A DNA stretch of 64,000 bases from Monomorium pharaonis. Taxonomy: Eukaryota > Arthropoda > Insecta > Hymenoptera > Formicidae. The notes below the pieces were generated by a model that worked only from the letters and a program-made list of their open reading frames with translations, searched no databases and was not told the DNA's origin. Each line of letters begins with the position of its first letter. Position 1 is the first letter of the stretch. This document shows positions 26,196 to 43,689 of the stretch, one piece after another. The translations under genes and the position numbers were made by a program. Location of the stretch: NCBI RefSeq assembly GCF_013373865.1, contig NC_050474.1, positions 5,803,561 through 5,867,560 of the forward strand. Direction: 5' to 3'.

Positions 26196-29073
26196 TTCTC
26201 TCTTTCTAGCGCGCAGATTATTAATGTTACAAGCATAAAAACGTTAGTTAAATGTTACTCGTACTAAATTACATTACAATCTTTATCCATAGGTAATGGT
26301 GACGAACGTGACGTCGCTGATAAAAACAGTGAAGGCCGTGGAGGATGAGCACACACGCGGTACCAGGGCATTGGAGTCCACGATCGAAGCTATTGCTCAG
26401 GAAATCCGAGCGCTTAGCAGTTCCGAGACGCAGAGGAGCAACGTAACGCCGGAGGATCTTGTGCGTTGTACGAAGAGCATCACCATATCGACGGCGAAGG
26501 CGGTCGCCGCTGGGAACAGTTGCAAACAGGACGATATAATCGCTGCTGCTAATATGGGTAGGAAGGCTATCAGCGACATGTTGGCCATTTGTAAAGGTGC
26601 AGCCCACCATTGTGCCGAGACCACCGAGCTGTGCGAACGTACTCTTCAGGCGGGACACGACGTTGCCATCAATTATAGGGAGCTGCTTCAGGCCATTCTG
26701 CAAATAGCGTCGAGGTCGGGCGACGCCAAGCACACCTTGCCGGCGATCTCGCGTAAGATCGCGCAGAGCGTAACGGAGCTGGTGGCGGTGGCGGAACTAT
26801 TGAAAGGCACCGACTGGGTCGATCCCGACGATCCCACAGTAATCGCGGAAAACGAATTACTTGGGGCAGCCGCCAGTATCGATGCAGCCGCTAAGAAGCT
26901 GGCCAGTCTGAGACCAAGGAGAAGCATCCAGGTGAGTTTTCGTAGAGCGATAATTTATGATGATAACAGATGCGGTACAGATGTGCAAAAATGTAGGATT
27001 GTAAGGCCAATTAGGTAGTGATAGATGAACAACAAAATAATAAGATAGTGGAGCATTGTGGAGTAACGTCAGTGCTAAGCATGAAAATGAAGAATCCTGA
27101 GTTGAAATTTCTGTCGATTCCTTTAATTTTTCCTCGCTTACCCGTGGATGGAATCGTTCCGGTCTCCGCGAGATATGTTTGATTTTCTTGGTCGTTGTGA
27201 ATGATCGACCGAGAATCGAACATATTATTACGGCGATTGGAGAAATCAACATTCGCAATGGATGAGTATTAATTAAAAAGACGAGACATTTTTTTCTTAT
27301 CTTATGTTGACGTAAAAAAAATTTTTTTTTCTGTTAACTTCTGTTAATAGAATGTGTTTCATAAGTAAAATTATTGAGAGACAAAAAACAGAATTGAAAA
27401 GATCATCTTAATTTGTAATGATTATTTTCCAAGGCTGTATAATTTTATTTCCAATTGTCAATAAAATTATTTCTTCTATTTTATTTCGTAATACATATTT
27501 TCTCATTCAACAGGAGGCTAACGAAGACATGAACTTCGACGAAATGATTCTCGAAGCCGCCAAATCGATCGCTGCTGCCACCTCGGCGCTGATAAAGGCT
27601 GCCAGTGCTGCTCAACGAGAACTCATCGCAACCGGCAAAGTATCACGTACGCCGCTGACAAGCTCCGACGATGGTCAATGGTCCGAAGGTTTAATTTCAG
27701 CTGCTCGAATGGTGGCAGCCGCCACCCATAGCCTTGTAGAATCTGCGAACGCTCTCGTTCAAGGAGTAAGCTCCGAAGAGAAGTTGATTTCTAGCGCTAA
27801 GCAGGTTGCGAGCAGCACGGCGCAACTGTTGGTCGCTTGCAAGGTCAAGGCCGACCCTGACAGCGAGAGCACGAAACGTTTACAAGCGGCCGGTAATGCC
27901 GTAAAACGTGCTACCGATAATCTCGTACGTGCTGCGCAACAGGCTATCCAGCAAGAGGAGGACAGATCATTGGTCCTAAATCGCCGTATGGTAGGCGGTA
28001 TCGCGCAGGAAATCGACGCACGCTCGGAGGTTTTACGAATTGAACGTGAGCTGGAAGAAGCTCGAGGCAGGCTGACCGCAATTCGTCTAGCCAAATACAA
28101 GAATCGATCGGATCTAGCCGACGGAGACGGTGACGTAGCAGTTGACCAGGGCGGCTATCAGAGTTATACCACCCGGTACGAAACGAGGGCATACGAGCCG
28201 CACACTACAAGTTCACCTATTCAGACGATGAATCACACTTTGGATCAATTGCAGTCTACCACGCAGCACATTAGTCACCAGTTTATTGATCAGCAAAACT
28301 TGGTGAGTCCAGAGAAAGTACATTCGACGCAAAGCACTCTTGAGAGAAAGTTAAAAGACAACCAATATCGATCTACTATGGATCAGTACGGATCCCTGGA
28401 CAGAAAGTACACCGTCGACAGTTATCAGGACAGAAGTCCGTACATCGTCACTGAGAGGAAGTTCATAACGGACAATTCACCTGGCCAGTACAGCTCAATC
28501 GAACGAAGAATCAATCAGGAGAGTTTTACTACGGAGAAAAAACATACGGATGGATTCGCTTTGTATCCGCCGCCCCAACACATCTCATACTCGACCGAGT
28601 CCCCGACTTCCAAGACTCCTGTTCAGGAGCAAATTGCCGAGGACAGAAAGTCACCGCAGGATCAGCCGAAGTATTCGACTGATCGGTTCATAGGCGTCAG
28701 TCCGATGAGCACGTTCCGTTCCGAGAAGCAAATAGACACGCAGCGATTCAGTAGCGGTATTCCGCAGCATCAAACGTTCAAGAATGTTGAGAGTAAGGTT
28801 ATTCCCGGCGGTAAAATTGAGACAATCACAACGAAAGTGTACTCGTCCACGCCCGGCAAGAATATCAGCAGTTCTAATTATGAGACTACTGAGGAGACCA
28901 AGCAGTACACGTCCGGCAATGATCTGTCAACTTTCAAGGGCAGCGACACTGTCGAAGAGCGTACGATGAAGCAATCGATGCACAAAATCACAGAGAAGAA
29001 GACTGTCACCATGACGACGTCAAGTCGACAGGAGTCCAACACGAAAACTTTTCGTTATGAGGACAAACAGTGA
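14634..29073 (+). CDS. rhea: Talin, integrin-activating cytoskeletal adaptor
   Basis: Talin links integrin tails to actin. The exons are 14634-14772, 15375-15776, 15876-16146, 16253-16756, 17069-17166, 17710-17798, 18557-19015, 19508-21318, 21510-23412, 23520-24266, 26293-26931 and 27514-29073. They join in phase to 2873 aa. The N-terminal FERM head runs to about residue 400. Its F3 lobe carries the integrin-contact RRWGASPNTFTLDFGDY segment. The linker is followed by the Ala-rich helical rod (R1-R13), starting near residue 480. The I/LWEQ (THATCH) actin-binding module is in the last exon (DDGQWSEGLISAARMVAAAT), followed by the dimerisation helix. About 320 Ser/Thr/Tyr/Gln-rich residues follow the point where vertebrate talin ends. 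Drosophila talin is also longer than the vertebrate protein. The start is the first ATG after the 14579 acceptor and gives the conserved MATLSLRISIPEKN-type beginning. Two candidate alternative exons lie in its introns. Identity is certain; rhea is the fly name. Confidence 0.97.
15262..15302. repeat. (GT)n microsatellite in talin intron 1
   Basis: A GT run interrupted once, followed by a short ACACATATAT tail. It lies in the intron about 70 nt before the acceptor of the second coding exon. Confidence 0.9.
19136..19171 (+). CDS. Candidate 36-nt cassette microexon of talin (R1/R2 junction)
   Basis: Inside the intron between 19015 and 19508 there is a textbook acceptor (TTTCCTCTTTCCCCCACAG), then 36 bases, then a donor (TAT|GTAAGC). 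Both flanking exon junctions are phase 0 and the 36 bases are open in that phase, encoding PFYITSTLYGQY. Inclusion would add 12 residues after residue 654, which matches the boundary between rod domains R1 and R2 in vertebrate talin numbering. The base before the donor is T rather than G, so the site is weaker than a constitutive one, as expected for a regulated exon. Whether it is used cannot be seen from genomic sequence. Confidence 0.6.
24833..25300. repeat. Three copies of a 13-mer in talin intron 10
   Basis: GGTGGACTTTAAT occurs at 24833-24845 (+), 25021-25033 (reverse complement) and 25288-25300 (+). They bracket a patch that is GC-richer than the rest of the intron. The patch contains a short minus-strand open frame ending at 24890. 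Three exact 13-mers in 470 bp suggest a decayed repeat or paired elements, not chance. No transposon family was recognised. Confidence 0.55.
25346..25513 (+). CDS. Candidate alternative last exon giving a truncated talin
   Basis: In the 2-kb intron between 24266 and 26293 an acceptor (GATCCGGGACTTAG) is followed by 55 open codons and TAG. This is in phase 0 with the preceding talin exon, which ends in a complete codon. The product begins VLEQQLQQQLVHLSDIGG, is Glu/Gln/Leu/Ser-rich and ends TSDLLLFM. Codon use is GC-rich like the talin exons and unlike the surrounding AT-rich intron. No good internal donor exists, so a terminal exon is more likely than a cassette. Non-canonical GATAAA poly(A)-like signals follow at 25572 and 25586, with GT-rich sequence after them. 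The isoform would be 2196 aa, stopping at the R11/R12 border. It would lack R12, the I/LWEQ actin-binding domain, the dimerisation helix and the tail. Confidence 0.55.
   Translation, partial: VLEQQLQQQLVHLSDIGGSESEWFVSDQEEELIRLLSTSESSQPAQRTSDLLLFM
26149..26206. repeat. (TC)n tract near the end of talin intron 10
   Basis: A long CT run ends in TTTCTAG at 26209, which looks like a strong acceptor. Using it in talin phase would reach a stop after four codons (R-A-D-Y). The real acceptor is the one at 26292, which continues the rod sequence VMVTNVTSL. Confidence 0.85.
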
Positions 29074-32000
29074 AAAGCGAAGATAAGATCCACTGCATGC
29101 AATTGAACCGGTAATTTCGTCCAAGAATAATCTTAGAAAAGTGATTTGTCTAAATTCAAACAGCTTAAAAAATGTCTGAAACAGTTTGTAAAAAACAATA
29201 TAAAATTATTTTAACACAATAGATGACTTTTCTCAACTGAGATCAACGACATCTCGAGCTTTTAAGATTGAACTAAAAATGATGTTATGATTCTTGATGA
29301 GTAACGACAAGCTTTCGCAGGAAAAGTTTTGCTAACCTCACCGAGGATGATCTTTGTTATGCATTAAGAGTTTGCGTAATAATTTACGTATTTCAACACT
29401 TTGAAACGAGAAGGAACGATAACGTGGCCGAGTTATTTATTAGCGAAACGATAGAAAGTGTCCTTAGATAGATGTTAACACTTGTGCTTTCAATCAGTAG
29501 CCTTATGAACGTAATTTAATCGTGGATGTTTCGCGGCTGCAAGCCATGAATCGTTTTTTCGATAGCCATACAACTTACGTCTCGAGACGCGAATCGATTG
29601 CACATAATATTACGTCTAATGTAGGAAAACACTAATTGTTCGCATTCGTATATTCACACAGTAAGTTTTTTGTTTCTTTTGATTTTTTTTCTCTTCGCTT
29701 ATACAGCACGAGAAAAGTAGAGAATAATTATGCGCTTGAATTAATGTAGAATTAATTTTATGTTTATTCATTTGCGGTTAAGACCGTAATCCACCGGATT
29801 AACAAGAGAAGCAACATATCATTTAATTTTATTAATTTTTTCGATGTGTCGCGCGGTGTCGAGACAGGCCCGGCGACGCGCCACCGCTATTAACACTTTC
29901 CGTTTTCTCGATTAACTCTTCCCTTTTTCCTTCCGACGTTTTACTGCGTTTATATTTATTCCGAAAATCCTCCACACTATTGCGAAATACTGACTCTTTT
30001 TCTTTGACCCTTACGTTTCTTCTAGCGCAATTCTACGTACTATTAATCTGCAGGCGGTAGCTCGTTTTCAATGTTAAATTATTAGGAGGAGACGGGAAAT
30101 TTGTATGATTAAATTGTGGACGCAAAGTTTACTAATTTTTTTTAGGAAATAAATGAATATTGTTCCCGTTTAGTTATTTACTAAATTAAAAAATATTTTA
30201 TTAACTGTATTTTAGATGTAGAAAATTAATTATTTACTTATATATAATATAATTAAATATATAATTATAAAATACTAATTTATACAAAATAAGTTTTGTT
30301 ACAAATTAATTACAATTGAATTTTCTACTTCTTAAATATAGTAGTAAATAACACCTAAATGAAAAAAATTGCGCCTATTTTTTTCCTGAAATAAATTTGT
30401 GAATCTTGTCTTTAATTCATCCACAAATCTTTTTATTCTTGATTGAATTTACTGATGCAAGCTTATATTTTCGAGCCCAGCTAGTTGTTACGAGTAATCG
30501 AGTGCAATTATTATTCGCTTTTGCGAATGTATACGCTATTATACATAAATATCTCTTAATATGTCTATGAAATTCAGGGAATCTTCGCATTAGACCTGAT
30601 GCGATCTAACGAAAAAAGTGCCTATTTACCGAACTGCCAGCGAGCTGCCGCTTTTTTCATTCGGATGAATTTAGCTGATATATTGGCTTAGTTACTAGTT
30701 TAAAATTCTGCATATACTTAAATACTTAAAATACAAATGATTTCATATAAGAATTTTGTTTAATTTATTTACATTAATTATTTACTATTCAATATAAAAA
30801 TAAGATTATCTAGATAACTGTTAAAACCTTTTAATTACAATTAAAAATTAAAGTGTACACAATTGAAAAGTCTTCATATAAAGCAAATAATTTCATAATT
30901 ATTGTTTACAAGAAATTGTTTACAAAATTGATTATTGTCGGCCAAGTTCATACGAATGTATACTTTTCCTTTAATTATGCTCGATTAGTACGATTCATAA
31001 GAAGTCTCTAATATTACCAAAAATCGAATGCTTTACTAATGTGTTTAATCGAGTGTGTGTGTGAACGAGTGTATTGGCCAAATAAACGGTCAATGTCGAG
31101 TTCTTCCAAAGTGATGCGCGCGTATTACATTTTATTGTATATTTTTAAGAGGGAAATTGCCTATTACAACCCTATGTATCTTTAGATTTGCGCAAACCGG
31201 AATCTTAATAATAACAATTTGATAATCAGCCAAATCAATCAGCTTGGCCGATCTCTTTTATTTTGATTGATTTTGCTAACCGACTTCTGCGTTTGCGTTG
31301 CAATTACGCTGTGAATTAAAAAGAAAAAAAATTAATTATTTTGTGAATAATTTATTTGAATTTACATATATCAGCGACTAGAATTAAAGAGATCAATCGA
31401 AAATAACGCGCATTGCGATAAGTTTGTGTGAGTCTTTGTATCTCTAGACGAATGTGCCATGATATATAACAAATGTATATCGCAAGATGACGAATTATAT
31501 ATGAAGATATATATATATACATAGATATGTATTACATATATACAAGAAATGCAGCGATCTTTACGATTGTAATAATGTTTTACATTGTTTTAATGATTTA
31601 TATTATATAGAGAGTATTTTTTTAATAGTTGTTCTGTAATTGTCTTTTAAACACATACATAGAAATATCTTTTAGATCTATTTTTCACGGAATGTTACGA
31701 GTTTATGATGTACGTTATATCGATATTATGTAATATTCTTTTTACTTATTATTATTAATCTTTATTACGCGATAAAAGATATTATTACGGTTATTATTAT
31801 ATGGTTTGTATTAATCTCTTTTGCCATTATTAAAATCCAAATATTTATACAGACGTAACCAATAAACAGTTTCTAACATCTGCTGATTTCTATTTTTCCC
31901 AAACACATTAGATTTTTCTTGTAATAGGTACTTTGATTAAAATAAATTTTACAAAACATCTTATAAAGATAAAAAATGCACATAAACATATGAAGCACGA

Positions 32001-32583
32001 TATGTTTAATAAATTATTTTTTCGTGTATAAAAATAAATATCACAATAATCTCGTAAAAATATGTATTACGAAAAAATTGATTTTTTTTTAATTAAAAGA
32101 TTAAAAAAGTAGAATTGTACAATTCTTACACAAGGTGATTTAAACAATTTTATACAAAAATTTTAATTTATTTGTTTGATTAATAGCAAAGCATTAAAAT
32201 TTAAATAAAGGCGATTTGTCGATTACTTGCAATTTAAAAATATTTAAATTATCCATATCAAATCTTTTCTTTTGACTATACTTTGAAACTCATATATGTA
32301 TATATAAGATGAAATATAATATCTTTCTTATCACATTCTTTATTTTATATAAAAAGTTTAAAACTATAAAGATATATTTTCATTTAAGATGTAGCTAAAT
32401 TTCAAGCGATCAAGTGACTACAGTTAGTATGAAAAGAAATTTTTTTGTAACTTAAATTTAAGCACCAAATAAAAGAATTTAGAAATATGAGTATTTCTCA
32501 AAAGCTCGAAAAAATTTGTCAAAATTATTAGAAAATTATATATTATAATTTCGAAATCGGTATTTGGGGGGACGTGAGACGTA
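29074..32583 (+). other. Talin 3' UTR and intergenic AT-rich DNA
   Basis: No coding region is visible. AATAAA hexamers at 31081 and 31861 are possible talin poly(A) signals; if either is used, the 3' UTR is 2-2.8 kb. The rest is AT-rich with short TA runs. I see no RNA gene. Confidence 0.45.
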
Positions 32584-32734
32584 TAGCGTTTTCGATTTGC
32601 CGACTCGGATCCCGGAGTAGAATCAATAATGGTCTGTCCATTACAAAAGAAGAGATAAACTATATAAAAATTACAACTAAAAAAAACAAACTACCGACTC
32701 GACCCGACTCCGGGTCGGCAAATCGAAAACGCTA
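32584..32734. mobile_element. Short inverted-repeat element (MITE-like)
   Basis: The left end TAGCGTTTTCGATTTGCCGAC recurs in exact reverse complement at the right end, so there are 21-bp perfect terminal repeats. GC-rich CCGGGTCGG-type subterminal sequence lies inside them. The element is 151 bp, has no coding capacity and sits in AT-rich intergenic DNA between talin and RpL7. It is a non-autonomous DNA transposon by structure; the family is unknown. Confidence 0.8.
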
Positions 32735-32999
32735 TTAATTCCACCCTACCTTATCATCTTCATATCTAAATATTATTCTTCTTACATTTAATTGTTAATT
32801 AAATTTATTTTTGTATTGCAGTGCGTGTGCAATAGAAATTATTTTTATTAATAATCTTTCTAGCGTGTTAAAGAAACATTAAAAAAAATTGATCTTTTCT
32901 CTATTATTCGTGGTATTTATAATTAATTAAATCTTCCACTTTTAACTATATACGGCAATCAACGTGTCGCTCCATGCGCAACATACTTGCGCACAGGAG

Positions 33000-33118
33000 C
33001 TCGAGATTCTCGACTCTCGATTCTCGACTTCTCGAGAGAGTTGAGAGTTCGAGAATTGTCTTTTTGTCGCAACTGTCGCAAGGCGAAGAGAGGTTAAGTT
33101 CTTTTATCGCGTGGAAGA
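33000..33118 (+). promoter_or_regulatory. RpL7 proximal promoter with TCTCGA dyad array
   Basis: A cluster of TCTCGA/CTCGAGA units between 33000 and 33058 forms an imperfect inverted repeat: ATTCTCGACTCTCGA against the reverse complement of TTGAGAGTTCGAGAAT. It is just upstream of the RpL7 start. Pyrimidine starts CTTTTTGTCGC (33060) and CTTTTATCGC (33101) are possible 5' TOP transcription starts. The array is seen directly; its promoter role is inferred from position. Confidence 0.45.
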
Positions 33119-35049
33119 ATGGCAGACGCGTAAGTAGTTTTGGCGGCTCGCGAAATCCGGGCGCATCAGCCAACAACGTAATTTCGCGAGTGCAAAAACA
33201 TTGTACTAACAATCTTTTACAATGCGTGGGTATTGGCGAATCCGTATTTTTACATTAAATGAGCGAGCAAACGAGATTATCGGCTTGGAGTTTGCGAGTG
33301 CATCGTTCCTCACGAAGCGATAATATCGTTATTATACCTAAGAATAAGTTTGTTTCTTATTATTAATTATTTTTTACGGAACATTTTTTCTATTATTTAT
33401 ATTCTATTTACATATCGTGCCGAAACTGAAAATACTTGCGTTCAATATAACCTAATTTTGCCGGGAGTTTACATAGTTCATGAAACCTATGGCCTATTTT
33501 TTTTTAGTTGCACTGGTGCAACAAGTTAAAAAGTAAGACAAATATATTTTTTCTGATTCTAACTTATTGCACCAGTGCAGCGAAAAAGAATAGGCCACTA
33601 AATACACTTAAAAGAACGGTTACTTTATACTATACGACTGTTTCTCCATGCAGGAAGAAAGAGGTCCCTGTCCCCCCGGCTACGAAACTGCCGGCGGTGC
33701 CGGAGTCCGTGTTGAAAAGAAGAAAACGCCGCGAGGCAGTGAAAGCTGCACGTCTACGGACATCCATCAAGGTAATTTTATTACATGTCAATGGTTTGAC
33801 ATCTTATTATTTTCTAGGACAATATAAATTGCAATGTTTTTCTATACAGAAAAGGAATCGTGAAGTGTGACAAGTTGAGTTTTATTTTGTATTTTACAGC
33901 AACGTGCAGATCGCTATAAAAAGAGAAAGCAGATCTTCAAGAGAGCCGAAAACTATGTGAGGGAATACAGGAGGAAGGAGAGAGATGAAATCCGATTGAT
34001 GAGACAGGCTAAGAACCGTGGAAATTATTATATTCCTGGTGAAGCACGTCTTGCATTTGTTATCCGTATTCGTGGGTAGGTGAATGTATTAATGCTAATA
34101 AAGATTGCATCTGTCTTCTTTTCAGCTCAATGAACAATTGCAATTGTCTTTTTTTTTTTAGTGTAAACCAAGTTGCTCCAAAAGTACGGAAGGTGTTGCA
34201 ACTGTTCCGCCTGAAGCAGATCAACAATGGTATTTTTGTTAAATTGAACAAGGCAACGATCAATATGTTACGTATTGTTGAACCTTACATCACATGGGGC
34301 TACCCTAATTTGAAGTCAGTTCGCGAATTGATCTACAAACGTGGCTTTGCCAAAGTAAACAGACAACGTGTACCAATCACCAGCAACTCCATCATCGAAA
34401 AGAAGCTTAGTTAGTAGAACTTTTTTTTAATATCTACAAATTATAATCAAAGATTATCAGTAAAGTACTAAGACAGAAATACCATGTTGTATTCTCTGAA
34501 TGATTTCTTGACAAATCCATGGGAGTCTTGGAAATGCACACATTCTCCCTTCCAGTTTGTCAGAAATTAATAAAGCGATTAACTAATGCCTGACTATATA
34601 ACAGTTGCAGTCAGGTTTATTATAATTGATACAAAAACTACTAATAACTTTTCTATGTCATATAGAAAATATATACGGATATATATATATATATATATAC
34701 AAGTTATCACCTACGCCATAGAAAACTAGAAAACAATTTATTGAAGGATTTTGTTTCATTTAGGTCGATCCAATATCATCTGTACCGAAGATTTGATCCA
34801 TGAGATATTTACTGTTGGTCCAAAGTTCAAATACGCTAGCAATTTCCTATGGCCCTTCAAGGTATGCACTCTTCAACCTATTAAAAGAAAAAGAGATTTG
34901 CACTTATCAATATTTTATATCCTGCGACACAGGCATGGTTGTAGATTAATCTAAAGTCTATTAACCTCCTGTTGTGTCGAAAATTAATACGAGTTTTTCT
35001 TGCCGATAGATGATATATCTTGATATCATAGATCTAAGATATGCTCAAA

Positions 35050-35086
<37 letters not shown>

Positions 35087-35305
35087 TTAATTCGAGAACA
35101 AATATTTTATATTCCGATACTGCTTTGGCAACTTTTTTAGAGAAAAGGTTATATATATATTTATATCTATAAAGTTATTTTTTTGTGTTTTTAGCTTAAT
35201 ACACCAAATGGTGGCTGGCGTAAGAAGACTAACCATTATGTAGAAGGTGGTGACTTCGGAAACCGAGAGGATAAGATTAACGAGCTCCTCAGAAGGATGA
35301 TATAA
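33119..35305 (+). CDS. RpL7: 60S ribosomal protein L7 (uL30)
   Basis: A structural protein of the large ribosomal subunit. The exons are 33119-33129, 33654-33771, 33900-34075, 34162-34409, 34764-34861 and 35195-35305, joining in phase to 253 aa (human 248). The first coding exon holds only ATG GCA GAC GC before the donor GTAAGT; this gives MADAKKEVPVPP and decides the start. The basic N-terminal extension (SVLKRRKRREAVKAARLRTS) is followed by the uL30 fold with RNYYIPGEARLAFVIRIRGVNQV-type sequence. The C-terminus is NHYVEGGDFGNREDKINELLRRMI, all highly conserved. Intron 1 carries a foldback element and intron 5 a 34-nt T run. I looked for box C/D snoRNAs in the introns and saw no convincing one. 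Confidence 0.97.
33490..33597. mobile_element. Foldback MITE in RpL7 intron 1
   Basis: The left arm GGCCTATTTTTTTTTAGTTG continues as CACTGGTGCAACAAGTTA. It is matched by the reverse complement of the right arm, which reads GGCCTATTCTTTTTCGCTG then CACTGGTGCAATAAGTTA. The arms are about 38 bp with a spacer of about 30 bp. There is no coding capacity. The element lies about 55 nt before the acceptor of RpL7 exon 2. Confidence 0.85.
35052..35085. repeat. Poly(T) tract in RpL7 intron 5
   Basis: An uninterrupted T run of 34 bases in the last RpL7 intron, about 110 nt before its acceptor. Its length in the assembly may be unreliable. Confidence 0.85.
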
Positions 35306-35324
35306 ATTTATAAAAATCTTCATA

Positions 35325-35330
35325 AATAAA
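35325..35330 (+). terminator. RpL7 poly(A) signal
   Basis: AATAAA 20 nt after the RpL7 stop codon, typical of the short 3' UTR of ribosomal protein genes. Confidence 0.75.
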
Positions 35331-36734
35331 TTTCTCTAAACAAACTCATGTTTTTGTTAATTATTACACATCTGATTAATATTTTATAATATCTACATAC
35401 ATTTGTTAAGAAAAAAGCAATACTTTTAAAATATATTAGAAGTCTAGAAAACTAAATTTATGATTTTGTAACATTTTAGATTTATTAAAATTTGTTACAT
35501 GATTATATTAAAATTGAAAGAAAATTTTATACTTAAACAAGAACTTTATGAAAATTTTTCTTACAATTTTTCATATATATGTATATATAATTTTGTATAG
35601 TTTCGAACAAAATTTTATAAAAAATTCAGATTTTTTTACCAGTTTAAAAATTGAGTGCTGTATATATATATATATGAATTACATTTCTTCTAATATTTCT
35701 TATATATAAAATATATATAAACATTTATTTCATTTTACAAGTTCCCCTAAAAATTATAAAATCTGAGGATTAAAACGCTTTTTTTTAAATATTTATAAAT
35801 ACAAAATATAAAAAATTTTTTAGATATAGGAATTTTTTACCAAAAATATCTAAAGACATACAGAACCAGTAAATCGGATTTTTAATTGATATATTTAATT
35901 TCGATCATATGAGAAAAGTTTCTCGACTTTATTTGAATATTTGAAACATCAATAGTATAAAGCGACGTCTAATCGATATCGAATTATTCTCTCATCATTT
36001 GTTACTTGAGGCATGCGTGTGTGCATGCAGTTTAAAAGGTGTACGTGATAACGTGATTCGCAGGCGTGACATCCTGTGTGGAAAAAAAGGAAAATTTTTT
36101 TATTTTTATCTCAATTCGTCGCCTAGTGTGGTAAGTGCATAAATAAGCGTTAACGTTAATTAAAAATAAATGGACACGAACGTTTAACCTATCAACGTAT
36201 GTATTGTATAACCTATTTCGTGCTGTCCGTTCATGTTGCAAAAATGATAGCGACTTGTGAAATTTCTCTATTATTCATAATAATAGAACTACGAGAATTA
36301 CGAAGCTTCATAGACCATCGCGAGTAACAACTAACAAGTGTTCTCGTAGCGCGTGGAACGCGAGTACGCGTTTGGTGTTGTAAATAAGGAGCCGGATTTC
36401 AATGCCACATGTCTCACGTTCGAATCCCTGAAGTATCGCTTTTTTTCTCCTCATTTTTTTCCGATATTTTTCGCTATCAAATTATTGCGAGACGAGACCC
36501 AAACACGTGTTAAACAATTAAAACACAATAATTATAATTATATAATTATGTTGCGAACATTAAACCTCCTGCCTGATGTAGCATAGAAATTCAGTTTGTT
36601 GACAGTTTCCTCGACATCTAGTCTTTTACTCTGCGAAAGAGAGAGAATAGACCTCGTCCGACATGTCATTCAAGAAAGATAAATGTTTAGCTGAGCATAA
36701 AACATAGGATGCATCATCCAAAAGTGATACGAGG
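35331..36734. other. Intergenic AT-rich DNA and upstream region of the GTF3C2-like gene
   Basis: No gene is seen. The DNA is AT-rich with TA runs. It becomes more mixed from about 35930, where the promoter of the next gene may lie. GTTCGAATCC near 36418 resembles a Pol III B box, but no tRNA fold forms around it. Confidence 0.45.
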
Positions 36735-36795
36735 ATGTTTACTTCTTTTGGCCTTGAAAGACTACAGGAAGTTTGTATCAATGATACAGCTAGTA
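36735..36795 (+). other. Possible first exon of the GTF3C2-like gene
   Basis: ATG at 36735 opens 20 codons (MFTSFGLERLQEVCINDTAS) ending one base before a strong GTAAGT donor. The phase fits an acceptor at 37060 (GATTTTATAG) and would then read into the long exon in frame, making a longer N-terminus. The acceptor's pyrimidine tract is poor. A better acceptor at 36945 is out of phase and would leave this exon as 5' UTR. The real start is therefore either here or at 37081. Confidence 0.4.
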
Positions 36796-37080
36796 GTAAG
36801 TATTACTGCAATTTTTAAAACTCTTATAATATACCATCAATGTTGATATATTTTATTTTTTTTTTAATTCAAGCATCTACTTCAAACAAAAGTATTATTA
36901 TTGGATACGAAGAAGAAAAGCCATAATGAATCACTAACTATTTAGTATCCTGACATTAAAAATAATAAGTGCAGGAAAAAACATCTACATACGCACACCA
37001 AAAGCTACCCACATGAAAGTATATTACCTCGCCCTCAAAGTAATTTGAAAGATTTTATAGAAATTAACAGAACTGAGAAT

Positions 37081-43530
<6,450 letters not shown>

Positions 43531-43599
43531 ACAATCAACAAAATCAGTCAAAAATTTCACGAATCGCTTTGTATATAAAAACAAGGCTTGTATATGTAA

Positions 43600-43605
43600 A
43601 ATAAA
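43600..43605 (+). terminator. Poly(A) signal of the GTF3C2-like gene
   Basis: AATAAA 70 nt after the stop codon at 43530, before the upstream exon of the next gene. Confidence 0.65.
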
Positions 43606-43689
43606 CTTTTTTATGTATTGCTCAAGAAAATTTTCTCTGAACGGACTTCACTGGACGGTGAATTGAGGGACTCACTATACTCGCCACTT

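Noticed and set aside
26209..26292. Strong acceptor after the CT run as the start of talin exon 11
   Set aside because: In talin phase it hits a stop after four codons. The acceptor at 26292 continues the conserved rod sequence.
33772..35194. snoRNAs in RpL7 introns
   Set aside because: Ribosomal protein introns often host them, but I saw no paired C/D boxes or a clear H/ACA fold.
36418..36427. GTTCGAATCC resembling a tRNA B box, followed by a T run
   Set aside because: The bases on either side of the loop do not pair as a T stem and no acceptor stem or matching A box forms, so there is no tRNA gene.
36841..36925. Second exon of the GTF3C2-like gene starting at CATCTACTTC
   Set aside because: In the phase of the 36735 exon it reaches TAA within 18 codons and has no donor that restores the long frame.
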